Shown piece by piece: positions 1 through 8,660 of a stretch of DNA of 34,958 nucleotides; position 1 is the first letter of the stretch, and the number at the start of each line of letters is the position of its first letter. A program made the position numbers and the translations under genes. The notes below the pieces were generated by a model that was given only the letters and a program-made list of their open reading frames with translations, was not told where the DNA came from and did not search any database. The stretch is taken from the NCBI GenBank assembly GCA_017935565.1, contig JAGBHK010000028.1:1-34958 (forward strand), read 5' to 3'. The DNA is from Lachnospiraceae bacterium. Lineage in GTDB: Bacteria; Bacillota; Clostridia; Lachnospirales; Lachnospiraceae.

Positions 1-227
1 GAATATATTAATTATTACAACAATGAACGAATTCAGGCAAAAACAAAATGGATGCCTCCTGTAAAATACAGGGAAGCATCCATGTATTGCTGTGCCTAAT
101 TCATAAATCAATGTGTCCAGGATTCTGGGTACATATCATTTTGTACCATAGGCTTTTTATTTTATAACATTTTTTCGGTACAAGTACCACTTTTTCGTAA
201 TAAACTCATCATTGCCTATGAACGCAA
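1..227. other. Non-coding left edge
   Basis: I see no convincing gene here. A hairpin at 50-81 pairs ggatgc/gcatcc and the inner ctgta/tacag with a small bulge. A short ggtac/gtacc dyad lies near 176-188. AT-rich tracts without an ORF suggest the 3' flank of something ending to the left, or intergenic DNA. Confidence 0.5.
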
Positions 228-264
228 AAATACACAGATGCAAGCAAGCTTGCTCTGTGTATTT
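228..264. terminator. Strong hairpin, probable bidirectional terminator
   Basis: The arms aaatacacaga-t-gcaagc (228-245) and gcttgctctgtgtattt (248-264) pair over 17 bp with one bulged t. Both ends are A/T tracts, so it could terminate transcription in either direction. It sits 24 bp left of the degenerate att-like site at 289-299, the same layout as at the two other att junctions. Confidence 0.65.
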
Positions 265-288
265 CATCACTGCCATCGCAGATATAAC

Positions 289-299
289 TATCTCTTTGA
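289..299. repeat. Degenerate rpsI-type att-like site
   Basis: The 11 bases tatctctttga are identical to the core of the 15-bp att repeats at 8907-8921 and 16527-16541. The sequence to the left (tcactgccatcgcagatat, 267-285) matches 15 of 19 positions next to the 8907 copy (tcattgccaacgcgaatat) after a 3-nt gap. I infer an older, diverged att site bounding the defence cluster on the left. Chance is not excluded because the core is short and AT-rich. Confidence 0.4.
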
Positions 300-437
300 T
301 AGCTCGAAAAGCCCGATAACAAGGGATTCCTTACATCACTTGTTGCATACGTGTTTTTCACGGCAGACTACTCAGGACGTCCCACGACTTCTCTGTACTT
401 ACAATCCACATATATCGTTAATTGAAAGGAGCTACTT

Positions 438-680
438 ATGACTAAAATAATTTTTGCAATGTATAACCCTGAAACCGACTGCGTTGAGGTTAGTCTCAAC
501 GATGAAATCCATGTCTCTTTTAACCGTCAAAAATGCAATGCTTCCGTTCATCTGAACGAGCCTTCCGATATTGCTTATCTTACAAAGCTTGCCCGAGAAG
601 GACCCGGGCTGTATGCAAAATTGGCTTCCAGAGATGGCGGATTGCAGGGGTATGTTGAGGCGATGGTGGAGTTTAATTAG
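438..680 (+). CDS. Small hypothetical protein, DUF6061-like
   Basis: An 80-residue acidic protein with no membrane segment or signal peptide. The start is supported by the Shine-Dalgarno sequence gaaaggag 7 nt upstream of the ATG. The N-terminal pattern (short beta strand, YNPETDCVEVSLND, then a C-terminal LAREGPGLYAKL-like helix) resembles small DUF6061-type proteins of clostridial accessory DNA; that family call is from memory and tentative. It stands alone on the plus strand, convergent with the DUF4365 gene, whose stop lies only 9 bp away. I assign no function. Confidence 0.55.
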   Translation: MTKIIFAMYNPETDCVEVSLNDEIHVSFNRQKCNASVHLNEPSDIAYLTKLAREGPGLYAKLASRDGGLQGYVEAMVEFN

Positions 681-688
681 GGGCTCCC

Positions 689-1738
689 CTAATACAAATC
701 AAAATATCCAAAATCATTAATATACTTTACTATCAACTCCGTACATTCACTATCCATACAAGTAATTTCTTTGATATTCTGCATGTAATATTCCTTATTC
801 TGATAAGCTAATATAAGTTCAGCATCATAACGCATATCCTCATCAATTTCACTGTTCAAAATTATATGCAGTAGCTTACTTTCAGAATCCGAAACGTTCT
901 TGATAATTATCTCTGCTATTTGTCCTAGTGACCCTCTATCAAAATAATGTTCCTCTATTATAGACAAAACATTTATTATATCTTCTTTCGAAAACATTTT
1001 CACCTTTTGCTGAACATATTTCTTCGATTCCTCACTGAACTCATGCCTTCCTTCTGTCAACCAATGATCTGGATGATAGTATGCATAAGAAATAGCGTCC
1101 ATAAAATTAGCATAATCAACAATCGCGTCTCTCTTATCGTATAATTCAAAAGCTTTTTCCCACGTTTTTAATTTTTGTGAGAAAAAAATCAGTAACATAT
1201 CCATTGCCAATGCCTTATCTACTGTACTTCCGCCTAGCAATAATAATGCCTCATTAAAATCAATACAAGGTGCTTTTTCACATACTAGAAAGAAAAAATA
1301 CTTCCTAAATTTTTCTTTGGACAACTCATTATGTATAGACATATTAAATTTAACTCTTGATGCTGTTGGATTTTTCAAAAGATATTCTTTTATATCAACC
1401 CAAAACGCAGTCTTTACGCTTTCGTATTTTTCATCCATTACACAAACAACGCCAATTACAGGCATTTCAATTTTCATCCAATATTCTCTATGCGTTCCTA
1501 TCGGGATATAACATTCATCCTTGTCCAAATCATAATAAGACCTGCCAGTTTTGACTTGAACACTTATTAGTTTGCCTATGGGTAATCGTCTCTCATCAAA
1601 CAGTTCTATCTGCCCATCAATGCCAACATCATTTTCCTGTTCAATCTTATGAAAGCTACACATACATTCATCAACAATCGTCGTTACATAGTTTACACCC
1701 TTTTTCCCGAGTTTTATATCTTCATTTAGGTATACCAC
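689..1738 (-). CDS. DUF4365-domain protein, nuclease-like
   Basis: A 349-residue soluble protein. The N-terminal ~150 residues show E35, D37 and D41 in ENDVGIDG, then Q61-V-K63 in ISVQVKTG. This D...(Q/E)xK arrangement is typical of DUF4365 and of PD-(D/E)XK-like folds. The rest is helical, without a recognised domain. The start chosen is the GTG at 1738, 5 nt after the SD gaggtga; a GTG three codons upstream lies inside that SD. An extended -10 promoter is present upstream. It diverges from the double methyltransferase across 181 bp, which suggests a linked defence role. The nuclease activity is inferred, not shown. Confidence 0.7.
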   Translation of the reverse strand: MVYLNEDIKLGKKGVNYVTTIVDECMCSFHKIEQENDVGIDGQIELFDERRLPIGKLISVQVKTGRSYYDLDKDECYIPIGTHREYWMKIEMPVIGVVCVMDEKYESVKTAFWVDIKEYLLKNPTASRVKFNMSIHNELSKEKFRKYFFFLVCEKAPCIDFNEALLLLGGSTVDKALAMDMLLIFFSQKLKTWEKAFELYDKRDAIVDYANFMDAISYAYYHPDHWLTEGRHEFSEESKKYVQQKVKMFSKEDIINVLSIIEEHYFDRGSLGQIAEIIIKNVSDSESKLLHIILNSEIDEDMRYDAELILAYQNKEYYMQNIKEITCMDSECTELIVKYINDFGYFDLY

Positions 1739-1782
1739 ATGAATCACCTCTTATCTTTCACTTCTAAATACAAGCTTATCTT

Positions 1783-1790
1783 ATTATACC
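1783..1790 (-). promoter_or_regulatory. Extended -10 promoter for the DUF4365 gene
   Basis: On the minus strand this reads TGGTATAAT, an extended -10 element about 45 bp before the chosen GTG start. I see no good -35 hexamer at 17 bp, which is tolerable for an extended -10 promoter. Confidence 0.45.
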
Positions 1791-1870
1791 ATATCAGTTG
1801 CTATGTTACCTATACTATTTTATTTATTTTTTTCGATGCGGAAAATTTATTAATATTTTTTTATTTGTGG

Positions 1871-1899
1871 TTGTTTTTTTTCATTCCACTCATTATAAT
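1871..1899 (+). promoter_or_regulatory. Promoter for the double methyltransferase
   Basis: TTGTTT (1871-1876), a 17-bp spacer and a perfect TATAAT (1894-1899). The start codon at 1920 lies only 20 bp beyond the -10, so the leader is very short, with the SD ggagg near its 5' end. Confidence 0.6.
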
Positions 1900-1919
1900 A
1901 GAGCATGGAGGAATATATC

Positions 1920-4799
1920 ATGGAGAATTTTACTGTTTTAAACTATCAAGGAAGCAAAAATAACCTTAGTAGTTTTATACAAAAAAATATAGAACCTTAT
2001 ATACAAGATGGCAAAGCCATATTGGATATTTTTTCCGGTTCCGCAGCTGTCAGTAACATGTTCAGAGATAATTATCAAGTATATGCTAACGATGCTGAAA
2101 GCTATGCAAGTATAATTGCTGACGCGATATTAAATCAAGCAGATATTAACTCTGCAACCGAACTTATCAATTCATTAGATATTGAATATACAACTACAAT
2201 AAAAAAACATGCAAAACCTATTATAGACTTTGTCAAGAAAGAACAGCTTGCTCTTGAGCAAGGAAACTACGAACAACTGATTACTTTATACAACCTGTAT
2301 CCAACTGTATGGAACAATCAATATTCTGATATAACCAAAAACGAATTAACTGTAGACAGTATAAAGCAAACATGTGACTTCTACTTGTTTACAACGTACT
2401 ATGCAACTAATTATTATGGAATAACTCAAGCACTTGATATTGATTGTCTCATTAAAATAATTAATTTACGATTTCCGCAATATAGAAATGCCCTTCTTTC
2501 ATGCTTATTTTATGCTATGAAAGAAACCGTTTTTTCTAAGGATGGACACATGGCACAACCGCTCAGTCTTGAAAAAAACCAAACTCGCCTGTTTATTCAG
2601 CGCCAAAAAAACGTGTATGAGTTGTTTATAAAGAAGTTCAAAGAATATATAACTGTTCCTCTTTCTAAATTTTCAGGAAAGAATATGGTTTTCAATTCGA
2701 ATTTTGAAGATTTATTAGATCAAAAGATATTTTCAAATGTTGGATTAGTATATGCCGATCCCCCATATACAGATATGCAATATTCAAGATATTATCATTT
2801 ATTGAATGTTGCTGCCAAATATGAATATCCTGAATTGACTATTACAAAAAACGGATATACGAAAGGACTATATACAGAAGGACGTTACCAATCCAAATTG
2901 AGCCAACGAAGTTCTGCAAAGCAATCCTTGGAAAACTTAATTAGTTTTTGTGCACATAACAACACTAATTTAGCCATTAGCTATGCTTACCCTCAAGACA
3001 GAGAAAAACAAGCTACCGACAGATACACCATTTCCATTGATGAATTAATTGAACTTGCTCAAAAACACTATACCAACGCTCGCGTTAATGTTGTTACACA
3101 GAATTATAATCATGCCAATCATCGTAACAGCGAACATAAAAAGGTTTTGGAATACCTAATATTGTGTGGAGAAAAAAATATTAATCAAGTTAATATAGAT
3201 TCTTTAAAAAATGAATTATGTAACTTAACACCTACCAAGAACAATCCAATATATAACTCACATATGTATTGGTCTCAAAAAGCCTTTAATATATGCGATA
3301 GCTTAGTAGATGCCTTGTCAAATAGGGGTGATGTCGTTTTTGATCCTTTTCTTGGTTCCGGAGTAACAACACTTGAATCAATCAAAAGCGACTTATCTCG
3401 TTGCGCTATAGGTTGTGACATTAACGATATGCCATTGTTTATTTCAAAACTTTTGTTATCTATCAATGCCACTCCTAATGTAAAAAACACACTTGAAAAG
3501 TTTATTCAAGAACTTAATTCTTTAGAGCATTATTATGACACGGCTTGTCCTAAATGCAATACTGTTGGTACCATTTCAAAAGTAGTTTTCGACAAGCCAG
3601 AACGTACTGGTTCCAATATAACTATAAAAACCATAAATTACAGTTGCGGTTGTACCAAAAAGGGGGTTAAATCACCTGATAAAATGGATTATACCAAGTT
3701 AACCGCAACACGCAAACTTGAAAATGTCACAAGCACTAGTTTGCTGTACAATTCTAAAATTGCCGTAACAGAAAATGACGATATAAAAAATATTTTTACA
3801 GGGCGAAATATTTCTGTTTTAGACGAGATACTTAGCATCATTAAAAAGTACGAACCCGCATATCAAAATATTTTGAAGTATATCCTTATGTCCATACTGC
3901 ATTTATGCAAAATAACCGATAAACATTCAAATTCACAATGGCCATTATGGATACCCAAAACAGATTGTGTTGAGAAAAATATTATTGATATTTACACAAA
4001 AAAAATCAAGAAATTTTATGATGTCATTCCGTTTATGAAAGAAAATTATGCTGATTCAGAAATCGTTGAATCCTATAATATGCTTTCACCGGGAAAATGT
4101 TTACTTATGCAGAAGGGCAGTCAGTTGATTACAGAACAAGATATACCTAACAATGGTGTTGATTTAATCATTACTGATCCGCCCTACCTCGAACAGGTTT
4201 TATATTCGGAATATATGCAATTATATAAACCATTTTTAAATTTAGATTATAATCTAAACGACGAAATAATTGTATCTTCTGCCCCATCTCGTAACAAAAA
4301 CAGAGAGGACTATTTTAATTTATTGGATTTGGTTTTTAATATGTGCTCAAAAAAGTTAAAACCTAATCATTATTTATGTTTATATTTCCACGATTGCAAT
4401 CTAAATGTTTGGAATGAGTTAATATCAATTTTAGAGAAAAATTGTTTTAGATTTATTACCCAAATACATGTGGATAAAACCGTCACATTAAAAAACATTA
4501 TTAGTCCTAAAAAATCATTAAATGGTGATTCTATATTGATTTTTTCCAGAAGTGCTGCCCCTATCAAGCATAATGCCGAGGAAGATGTGTCGGAAATTGA
4601 ACACAATATAATTCGCCAAGCTAAATATATGGTAAAATCAAATGGTTCATTATCTACTCCTGAATTATACGATAATGGACTTATGGAAATTCTAATTCAA
4701 AATGGTTGGCTAGAAAAACTCTCCAGCAAATATTCGTCTCTTGTTGATATTTTTGAAAAACATTTAACTTGGGATTCTTCCACAGCTCGCTGGAAATAA
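1920..4799 (+). CDS. Double DNA methyltransferase with Zn-ribbon insertion
   Basis: This 959-residue protein holds two methyltransferase domains in one chain. The first is D12/Dam-like: NYQGSK near residue 8, AdoMet motif I DIFSGSAAV near residue 38, and catalytic DPPY at 280-283. The second has motif I DPFLGSG at 475-481, an inserted four-Cys zinc-binding segment (CPKC 543-546, CGC 576-578) and a second DPPY at 753-756, as in adenine methylases with a Zn ribbon (COG1743-like). DPPY predicts N6-adenine methylation. I place the start at the ATG at 1920, since the in-frame ATG at 1905 overlaps the SD (ggagg) that serves 1920. It is convergent with the methyltransferase-Mrr gene. It probably protects host DNA from the nearby nucleases (inference). 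Confidence 0.85.
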   Translation: MENFTVLNYQGSKNNLSSFIQKNIEPYIQDGKAILDIFSGSAAVSNMFRDNYQVYANDAESYASIIADAILNQADINSATELINSLDIEYTTTIKKHAKPIIDFVKKEQLALEQGNYEQLITLYNLYPTVWNNQYSDITKNELTVDSIKQTCDFYLFTTYYATNYYGITQALDIDCLIKIINLRFPQYRNALLSCLFYAMKETVFSKDGHMAQPLSLEKNQTRLFIQRQKNVYELFIKKFKEYITVPLSKFSGKNMVFNSNFEDLLDQKIFSNVGLVYADPPYTDMQYSRYYHLLNVAAKYEYPELTITKNGYTKGLYTEGRYQSKLSQRSSAKQSLENLISFCAHNNTNLAISYAYPQDREKQATDRYTISIDELIELAQKHYTNARVNVVTQNYNHANHRNSEHKKVLEYLILCGEKNINQVNIDSLKNELCNLTPTKNNPIYNSHMYWSQKAFNICDSLVDALSNRGDVVFDPFLGSGVTTLESIKSDLSRCAIGCDINDMPLFISKLLLSINATPNVKNTLEKFIQELNSLEHYYDTACPKCNTVGTISKVVFDKPERTGSNITIKTINYSCGCTKKGVKSPDKMDYTKLTATRKLENVTSTSLLYNSKIAVTENDDIKNIFTGRNISVLDEILSIIKKYEPAYQNILKYILMSILHLCKITDKHSNSQWPLWIPKTDCVEKNIIDIYTKKIKKFYDVIPFMKENYADSEIVESYNMLSPGKCLLMQKGSQLITEQDIPNNGVDLIITDPPYLEQVLYSEYMQLYKPFLNLDYNLNDEIIVSSAPSRNKNREDYFNLLDLVFNMCSKKLKPNHYLCLYFHDCNLNVWNELISILEKNCFRFITQIHVDKTVTLKNIISPKKSLNGDSILIFSRSAAPIKHNAEEDVSEIEHNIIRQAKYMVKSNGSLSTPELYDNGLMEILIQNGWLEKLSSKYSSLVDIFEKHLTWDSSTARWK

Positions 4800-4831
4800 C
4801 AAAAATGCGAGGAAATCCTCGCATTTTTGTT
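4798..4831. terminator. Bidirectional terminator between convergent methyltransferase genes
   Basis: A perfect stem of aaaaatgcgagg (4801-4812) with cctcgcattttt (4817-4828), extended by aac/gtt, with loop aaat. U-runs form on both strands, so it serves the plus-strand gene ending at 4799 and the minus-strand gene ending at 4831. Confidence 0.9.
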
Positions 4832-7215
4832 TATACCTCTTGAATTCCATTATAATACTCGCCTGGGAAATATCTATTAAGTCGTTGCATCAACTGATTT
4901 CCATCAACAATTTCAACTTCTAAATCCATTGCGACTTTTTTCCCATCCTTTGTATAACCAGAAGTTGTTACACATACTGCATAATCCAATCCTCTTCTCA
5001 TTCTTTCTGCATATAAACGTTGTATAGGATCTGAACCTACATTTGATGCCCAACGCTTGCATTGGAAAATATAATGTAATAATCTATCCTGATGTCGTTT
5101 AGATGCAATTATATCAACACCTAAATCACCAGCACCACCCATTTTTATAACATTTTCATAACCTTCTTCTTTTAACAAGCTCTGTACTAATATTTCAAAA
5201 TCCGTACCACTTAATGTCGAAATATCAATAGCATCTTCATTAGGTTTGCTAATATCTTTTCTCTCAACATAATATTGCCCGTCTTTTTGGCAATAATTAG
5301 CTATCAGGTTTTCTATATCTCTCTGGTGACTTTCATCCTCTAGTATTTGTGCAATAGTTTTGGGGTTACCATCACATAATGAATTCACTAATTCAAAATA
5401 AACATCTTCCAACACAAACTTACCTTTGCTATTTAAGAGTTGCCTTATAAAAATAGGCATCAAATCATACAATTTGGTATATAAGTCTGTTGTATCCTCA
5501 ATATCCAAATACAATTGATTATTATCTATTTGTATGCAACCAGCATCTACTTTAAAGTATTGCTCTAACAAAGTTTTTATTCTTAATATATCTTGCTCAC
5601 TTGCTATATATGAATACTTCGACTTTAAATCGTTACAAACCAATGTGACAGCACTTGTCAGAGTTACATACTCCTTGGTTCGTATTAAATACGAATACAC
5701 TTTTTTCACAAGCAAAAACTCATAATTTTCGTTTCCGATATACCAATATCTATCAGGCTCCGGTAACTTATAGAAAACAACTATCATCTCATTCATAAAT
5801 GTATTGGTAAACGCTGATTGTTTTCGCATTGTTGGATCTTTTTTCTCAACACCAACTTGATATGCATATTCAAACCCATTTTTCCGTGCCAAATTTACAA
5901 TTTCAATATATGTTTTAAAATACTTTGCTTTCCCTAGCTTCATAGTAAAGAAAACAAGCCCATCATCATTTAAAACTCGAGAAAAATGTGCAAACATATT
6001 ATCAATATCTTTATAATAATTCTCTATATCTCTTTTTGTAATTCGGCTTTCCGCATTTGTTTGAACAATCTCTTGCTCTAACATATCTTCTGTTAAAGCA
6101 TATTTAGAATCATAGAACTTTTCCAACCATACACGATATAGCTGATTTCTCTCCAAGTATGGAACTTGATCCGTATACGGAAAATCTGTATATATAACAT
6201 CTACTTTCAAATCAGGATTTTCATCTATATAAGACGCATAGTCCTTATTTGCAATTATCACCTCTGAATCTGTCGTTCCGATTTGTTTTGTGTTATATGA
6301 CGCCTTAAACTTGCAGAAACTTTTGAATTTATCTTCGAAAAGTAACCAAACATTCATATCTTGTGCACCATGCCCTACCACATGATACAAAATGTCTGTG
6401 CTTGAACCATACATTGCAATCCTTGCAAGGGAAATAGACGCAACTAAAACTTGTTCTAACACATCCCTTTCTCCAGATATTTCAAGTTCATTTATTGCAT
6501 CCTGTAATATCAACAATGCAATCTTATTTCTTTGTGTAAAAATCCTATCATATTTATCTGCCCCAGTTGATGCAGTAATATTAATTCTACTGTTTACAAT
6601 GTATTGATTTCTCGGAAATCTATCTACATTCACCTTATCCAAACTAATTAGTTTTTTATAATCCTGTTCATCAAATTTTTTCGCTTTTTCACCACAAACA
6701 GGACATTTTTCTACAAGTTTTATATTTTTCCCATCTATAATTTCTCTATTACCAGACGGATTAAAGTACCCCTCTTTACCTTCCTCTGGATCAAATAAAA
6801 CTTTGTTTATATAGTTCTTACAACCGCAACAAGATGTTTCGTATAATGCCATTATTTCTTCATACACTTTACTTTTCACGACATTAAAGAGATCTTCCAA
6901 TTTGAGCATATCCACTCTATTCATCAAGGCAGCAACTGCATTAAAAGTGTAATTGTCCAGTTCGGTTGCATAAATCTTCTTCACCTTTCCCATTGCTGCA
7001 TACACAAACGAACCTGACCCCATAAAAGGATCATATACAATATCATCACTATCGCACACTGCTTCTATAACTTTTTCAGCTATATCTGGCGATTTACGTC
7101 CTTTAAAATTAAAAGTTGTTCGCATTTCATTTGGGACAGTATTAGGAACATCTTCTATTACCGTCTTGATTCTATTTAATCTAATTTTTACACTCTCAGG
7201 TATCTGCTTTCTCAT
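4831..7215 (-). CDS. DNA methyltransferase fused to Mrr-type nuclease
   Basis: A 794-residue fusion. The N-terminal half is an adenine-type methyltransferase: motif I DPFMGSG at 62-68, a cysteine-rich insertion (CCGC...CPVC) comparable to the Zn ribbon in the double methyltransferase, and motif IV as TDFPY (344-347) instead of the usual DPPY. The central ~200 residues are unassigned. The C-terminal ~130 residues are an Mrr-type restriction domain with GVD (D701) and QCK (718-720), the PD-(D/E)XK signature. The chosen ATG is 9 nt after AAGGAGG; an upstream in-frame GTG abuts the SD. It overlaps the preceding HTH gene by 20 bp and is last in its operon. It may modify and cleave DNA in one polypeptide. 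Confidence 0.85.
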   Translation of the reverse strand: MRKQIPESVKIRLNRIKTVIEDVPNTVPNEMRTTFNFKGRKSPDIAEKVIEAVCDSDDIVYDPFMGSGSFVYAAMGKVKKIYATELDNYTFNAVAALMNRVDMLKLEDLFNVVKSKVYEEIMALYETSCCGCKNYINKVLFDPEEGKEGYFNPSGNREIIDGKNIKLVEKCPVCGEKAKKFDEQDYKKLISLDKVNVDRFPRNQYIVNSRINITASTGADKYDRIFTQRNKIALLILQDAINELEISGERDVLEQVLVASISLARIAMYGSSTDILYHVVGHGAQDMNVWLLFEDKFKSFCKFKASYNTKQIGTTDSEVIIANKDYASYIDENPDLKVDVIYTDFPYTDQVPYLERNQLYRVWLEKFYDSKYALTEDMLEQEIVQTNAESRITKRDIENYYKDIDNMFAHFSRVLNDDGLVFFTMKLGKAKYFKTYIEIVNLARKNGFEYAYQVGVEKKDPTMRKQSAFTNTFMNEMIVVFYKLPEPDRYWYIGNENYEFLLVKKVYSYLIRTKEYVTLTSAVTLVCNDLKSKYSYIASEQDILRIKTLLEQYFKVDAGCIQIDNNQLYLDIEDTTDLYTKLYDLMPIFIRQLLNSKGKFVLEDVYFELVNSLCDGNPKTIAQILEDESHQRDIENLIANYCQKDGQYYVERKDISKPNEDAIDISTLSGTDFEILVQSLLKEEGYENVIKMGGAGDLGVDIIASKRHQDRLLHYIFQCKRWASNVGSDPIQRLYAERMRRGLDYAVCVTTSGYTKDGKKVAMDLEVEIVDGNQLMQRLNRYFPGEYYNGIQEV

Positions 7216-7687
7216 CTGACTCACCCTCCTTAATTAACTCATATGTAGGTTTTCCCAATGCTTCCGCCATTTCATCTAATTTACTTAATGGTGGGGTTTT
7301 AAAATTTTCTTCTCTAAAATAAGATTTCAAAACATCTTCACTGACAAAGCCATAAAACAAGGCAGCCTTTTCACTCCAAGAAAATCTACCATACTGCATA
7401 AAGTATTCTCGTAGATTTGAAATCAAGGCATTTCTAGAATTATTTTTTATACATTCAATTTCAATAAACAGATTTCCGTCTTTTTGTAATAAAGAATACG
7501 AATAGCATTTAATCCTATCACCAATTTCATCAATTTTCTTTAACGAAGGAGACCTACTTTTATTTTGCCAACGTTTCAACGCATCTTCTGTAACGTCCAA
7601 ATAATCTGCAATTTCTCTATAAGTTTTTAAATTATAATGCTTTGCAATTCTATTTATATTATCTACAAATATATCTATCGAAGGCAC
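7196..7687 (-). CDS. Tandem Cro/CI-like HTH protein, probable controller
   Basis: A 163-residue protein with two HTH-like units: about 22-58 (REIADYLDVTEDALKRW) and about 104-152 (EKAALFYGFVSEDVLKSYF then LDEMAEALGKP). The second looks like a diverged copy of the first. It starts at GTG, 6 nt after the SD gaggtga; no alternative ATG lies nearby. It overlaps the upstream nuclease-like gene by 13 bp and the downstream methyltransferase-Mrr gene by 20 bp, so the three are translationally coupled. A control-protein role at the palindromic sites upstream of the operon is inferred from position; specificity-subunit or adaptor roles are also possible. Confidence 0.6.
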   Translation of the reverse strand: MPSIDIFVDNINRIAKHYNLKTYREIADYLDVTEDALKRWQNKSRSPSLKKIDEIGDRIKCYSYSLLQKDGNLFIEIECIKNNSRNALISNLREYFMQYGRFSWSEKAALFYGFVSEDVLKSYFREENFKTPPLSKLDEMAEALGKPTYELIKEGESDEKADT

Positions 7688-8622
7688 ACTGCTTCACCTC
7701 TATCAATCATCTTTCGTACGTCGCCAATATTTATTGTTGCTTCTAAACGCCTCACCTCTTCCCTTTGTACAAACAATAATGACAACTTATTTTTCAATAT
7801 CGTGACTATTGCTTTGGGATCACAAATATAAACATTTTCAACAACAAACTCTTTTTTATTAACAACAGCTAAAACTATCTTTTCATCCTGCATATATGAT
7901 TCCAACACATTCTCAGAAATATCCTGAAATTTCCACGAATACTTCTTTGTCACCTTGTACTCATATGTTCTTCCTTGTTGATCACATGCATCATGTTTTC
8001 TTTGTTCTGGGTTAATTCTATGTCCTAATTCACCAGACACCAATAATTCCCACAGTTTATTACTAGTCAATATCCCTCTTATTCCTGTAATCAATTCAAT
8101 TTCGTTTGCTACTGTAAAAACATCCCGAAGAACATTTGACACTTTTACTGGATTAGGTCTTATAACATTATACCTCATATTGTTAACAATCTGACGTCTG
8201 CTAATATTTTTCATTTTTCTATGATTCAAAATATTCGTAGTACTATTTTCTAAATACTTTGCTACTTCTGCTCCTTGTACGATATATACCTCTTTAACTT
8301 CATGGATAATAGGAGCATCATTAATAATTGCAAAATACACCTCTTTGACATCATACAATTTTTCTATCGTAGCATCCGTAAAATCATTAAATGTCCATGT
8401 AGGATTGGAACTTGACATTTTAAAATGTTTATATTCATATAAATTGCCATCCATATCTACTGCATCCAATGTTTTTGCATGCCCATTTATTATTTTGTGA
8501 CCGAATTGTTCCGACATTAGAACTTCATATATCTTACTGTTAGTATAAACATCCTCTATACCACTAGCATAAAATATATCACTTAACTGTTTTAATCGCT
8601 CTATTAATTGCCATAAGTCCAT
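7675..8622 (-). CDS. Duplicated PD-(D/E)XK-like nuclease candidate
   Basis: A 315-residue protein built from two similar ~130-residue units. Unit 1 has GHKI, then D53-A-x-D56 and YEYK with E63 and K65. Unit 2 has GHRI, then D211-A-x-D214 and YEYK with E221 and K223. Each follows with W-x-F-x-D and a hydrophobic strand pair (VYFAII, VYIVQ; VLAVVN, VYICD). The repeated D-x(n)-E-x-K is what PD-(D/E)XK restriction nucleases use. I know no family name for it. The ATG at 8622 is preferred because the GTG at 8631 lies within the SD gaggtga. It is first in the operon with the HTH and methyltransferase-Mrr genes, so it may be the main effector (inference). Confidence 0.65.
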   Translation of the reverse strand: MDLWQLIERLKQLSDIFYASGIEDVYTNSKIYEVLMSEQFGHKIINGHAKTLDAVDMDGNLYEYKHFKMSSSNPTWTFNDFTDATIEKLYDVKEVYFAIINDAPIIHEVKEVYIVQGAEVAKYLENSTTNILNHRKMKNISRRQIVNNMRYNVIRPNPVKVSNVLRDVFTVANEIELITGIRGILTSNKLWELLVSGELGHRINPEQRKHDACDQQGRTYEYKVTKKYSWKFQDISENVLESYMQDEKIVLAVVNKKEFVVENVYICDPKAIVTILKNKLSLLFVQREEVRRLEATINIGDVRKMIDRGEAVCLR

Positions 8623-8660
8623 ATAAATCACCTCATACTATATATACAACAGCCGCCTTC

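Noticed and set aside
238-441. A 67-codon plus-strand ORF at the left edge
   Set aside because: No SD, overlaps a strong hairpin (228-264) and the start of the well-supported 438-680 gene. Composition is Cys/His-rich and unlike a real protein.
4801-4828. Possible CRISPR-like or IS terminal repeat
   Set aside because: A single perfect hairpin between convergent stop codons with U-runs both ways is fully explained as a bidirectional terminator.
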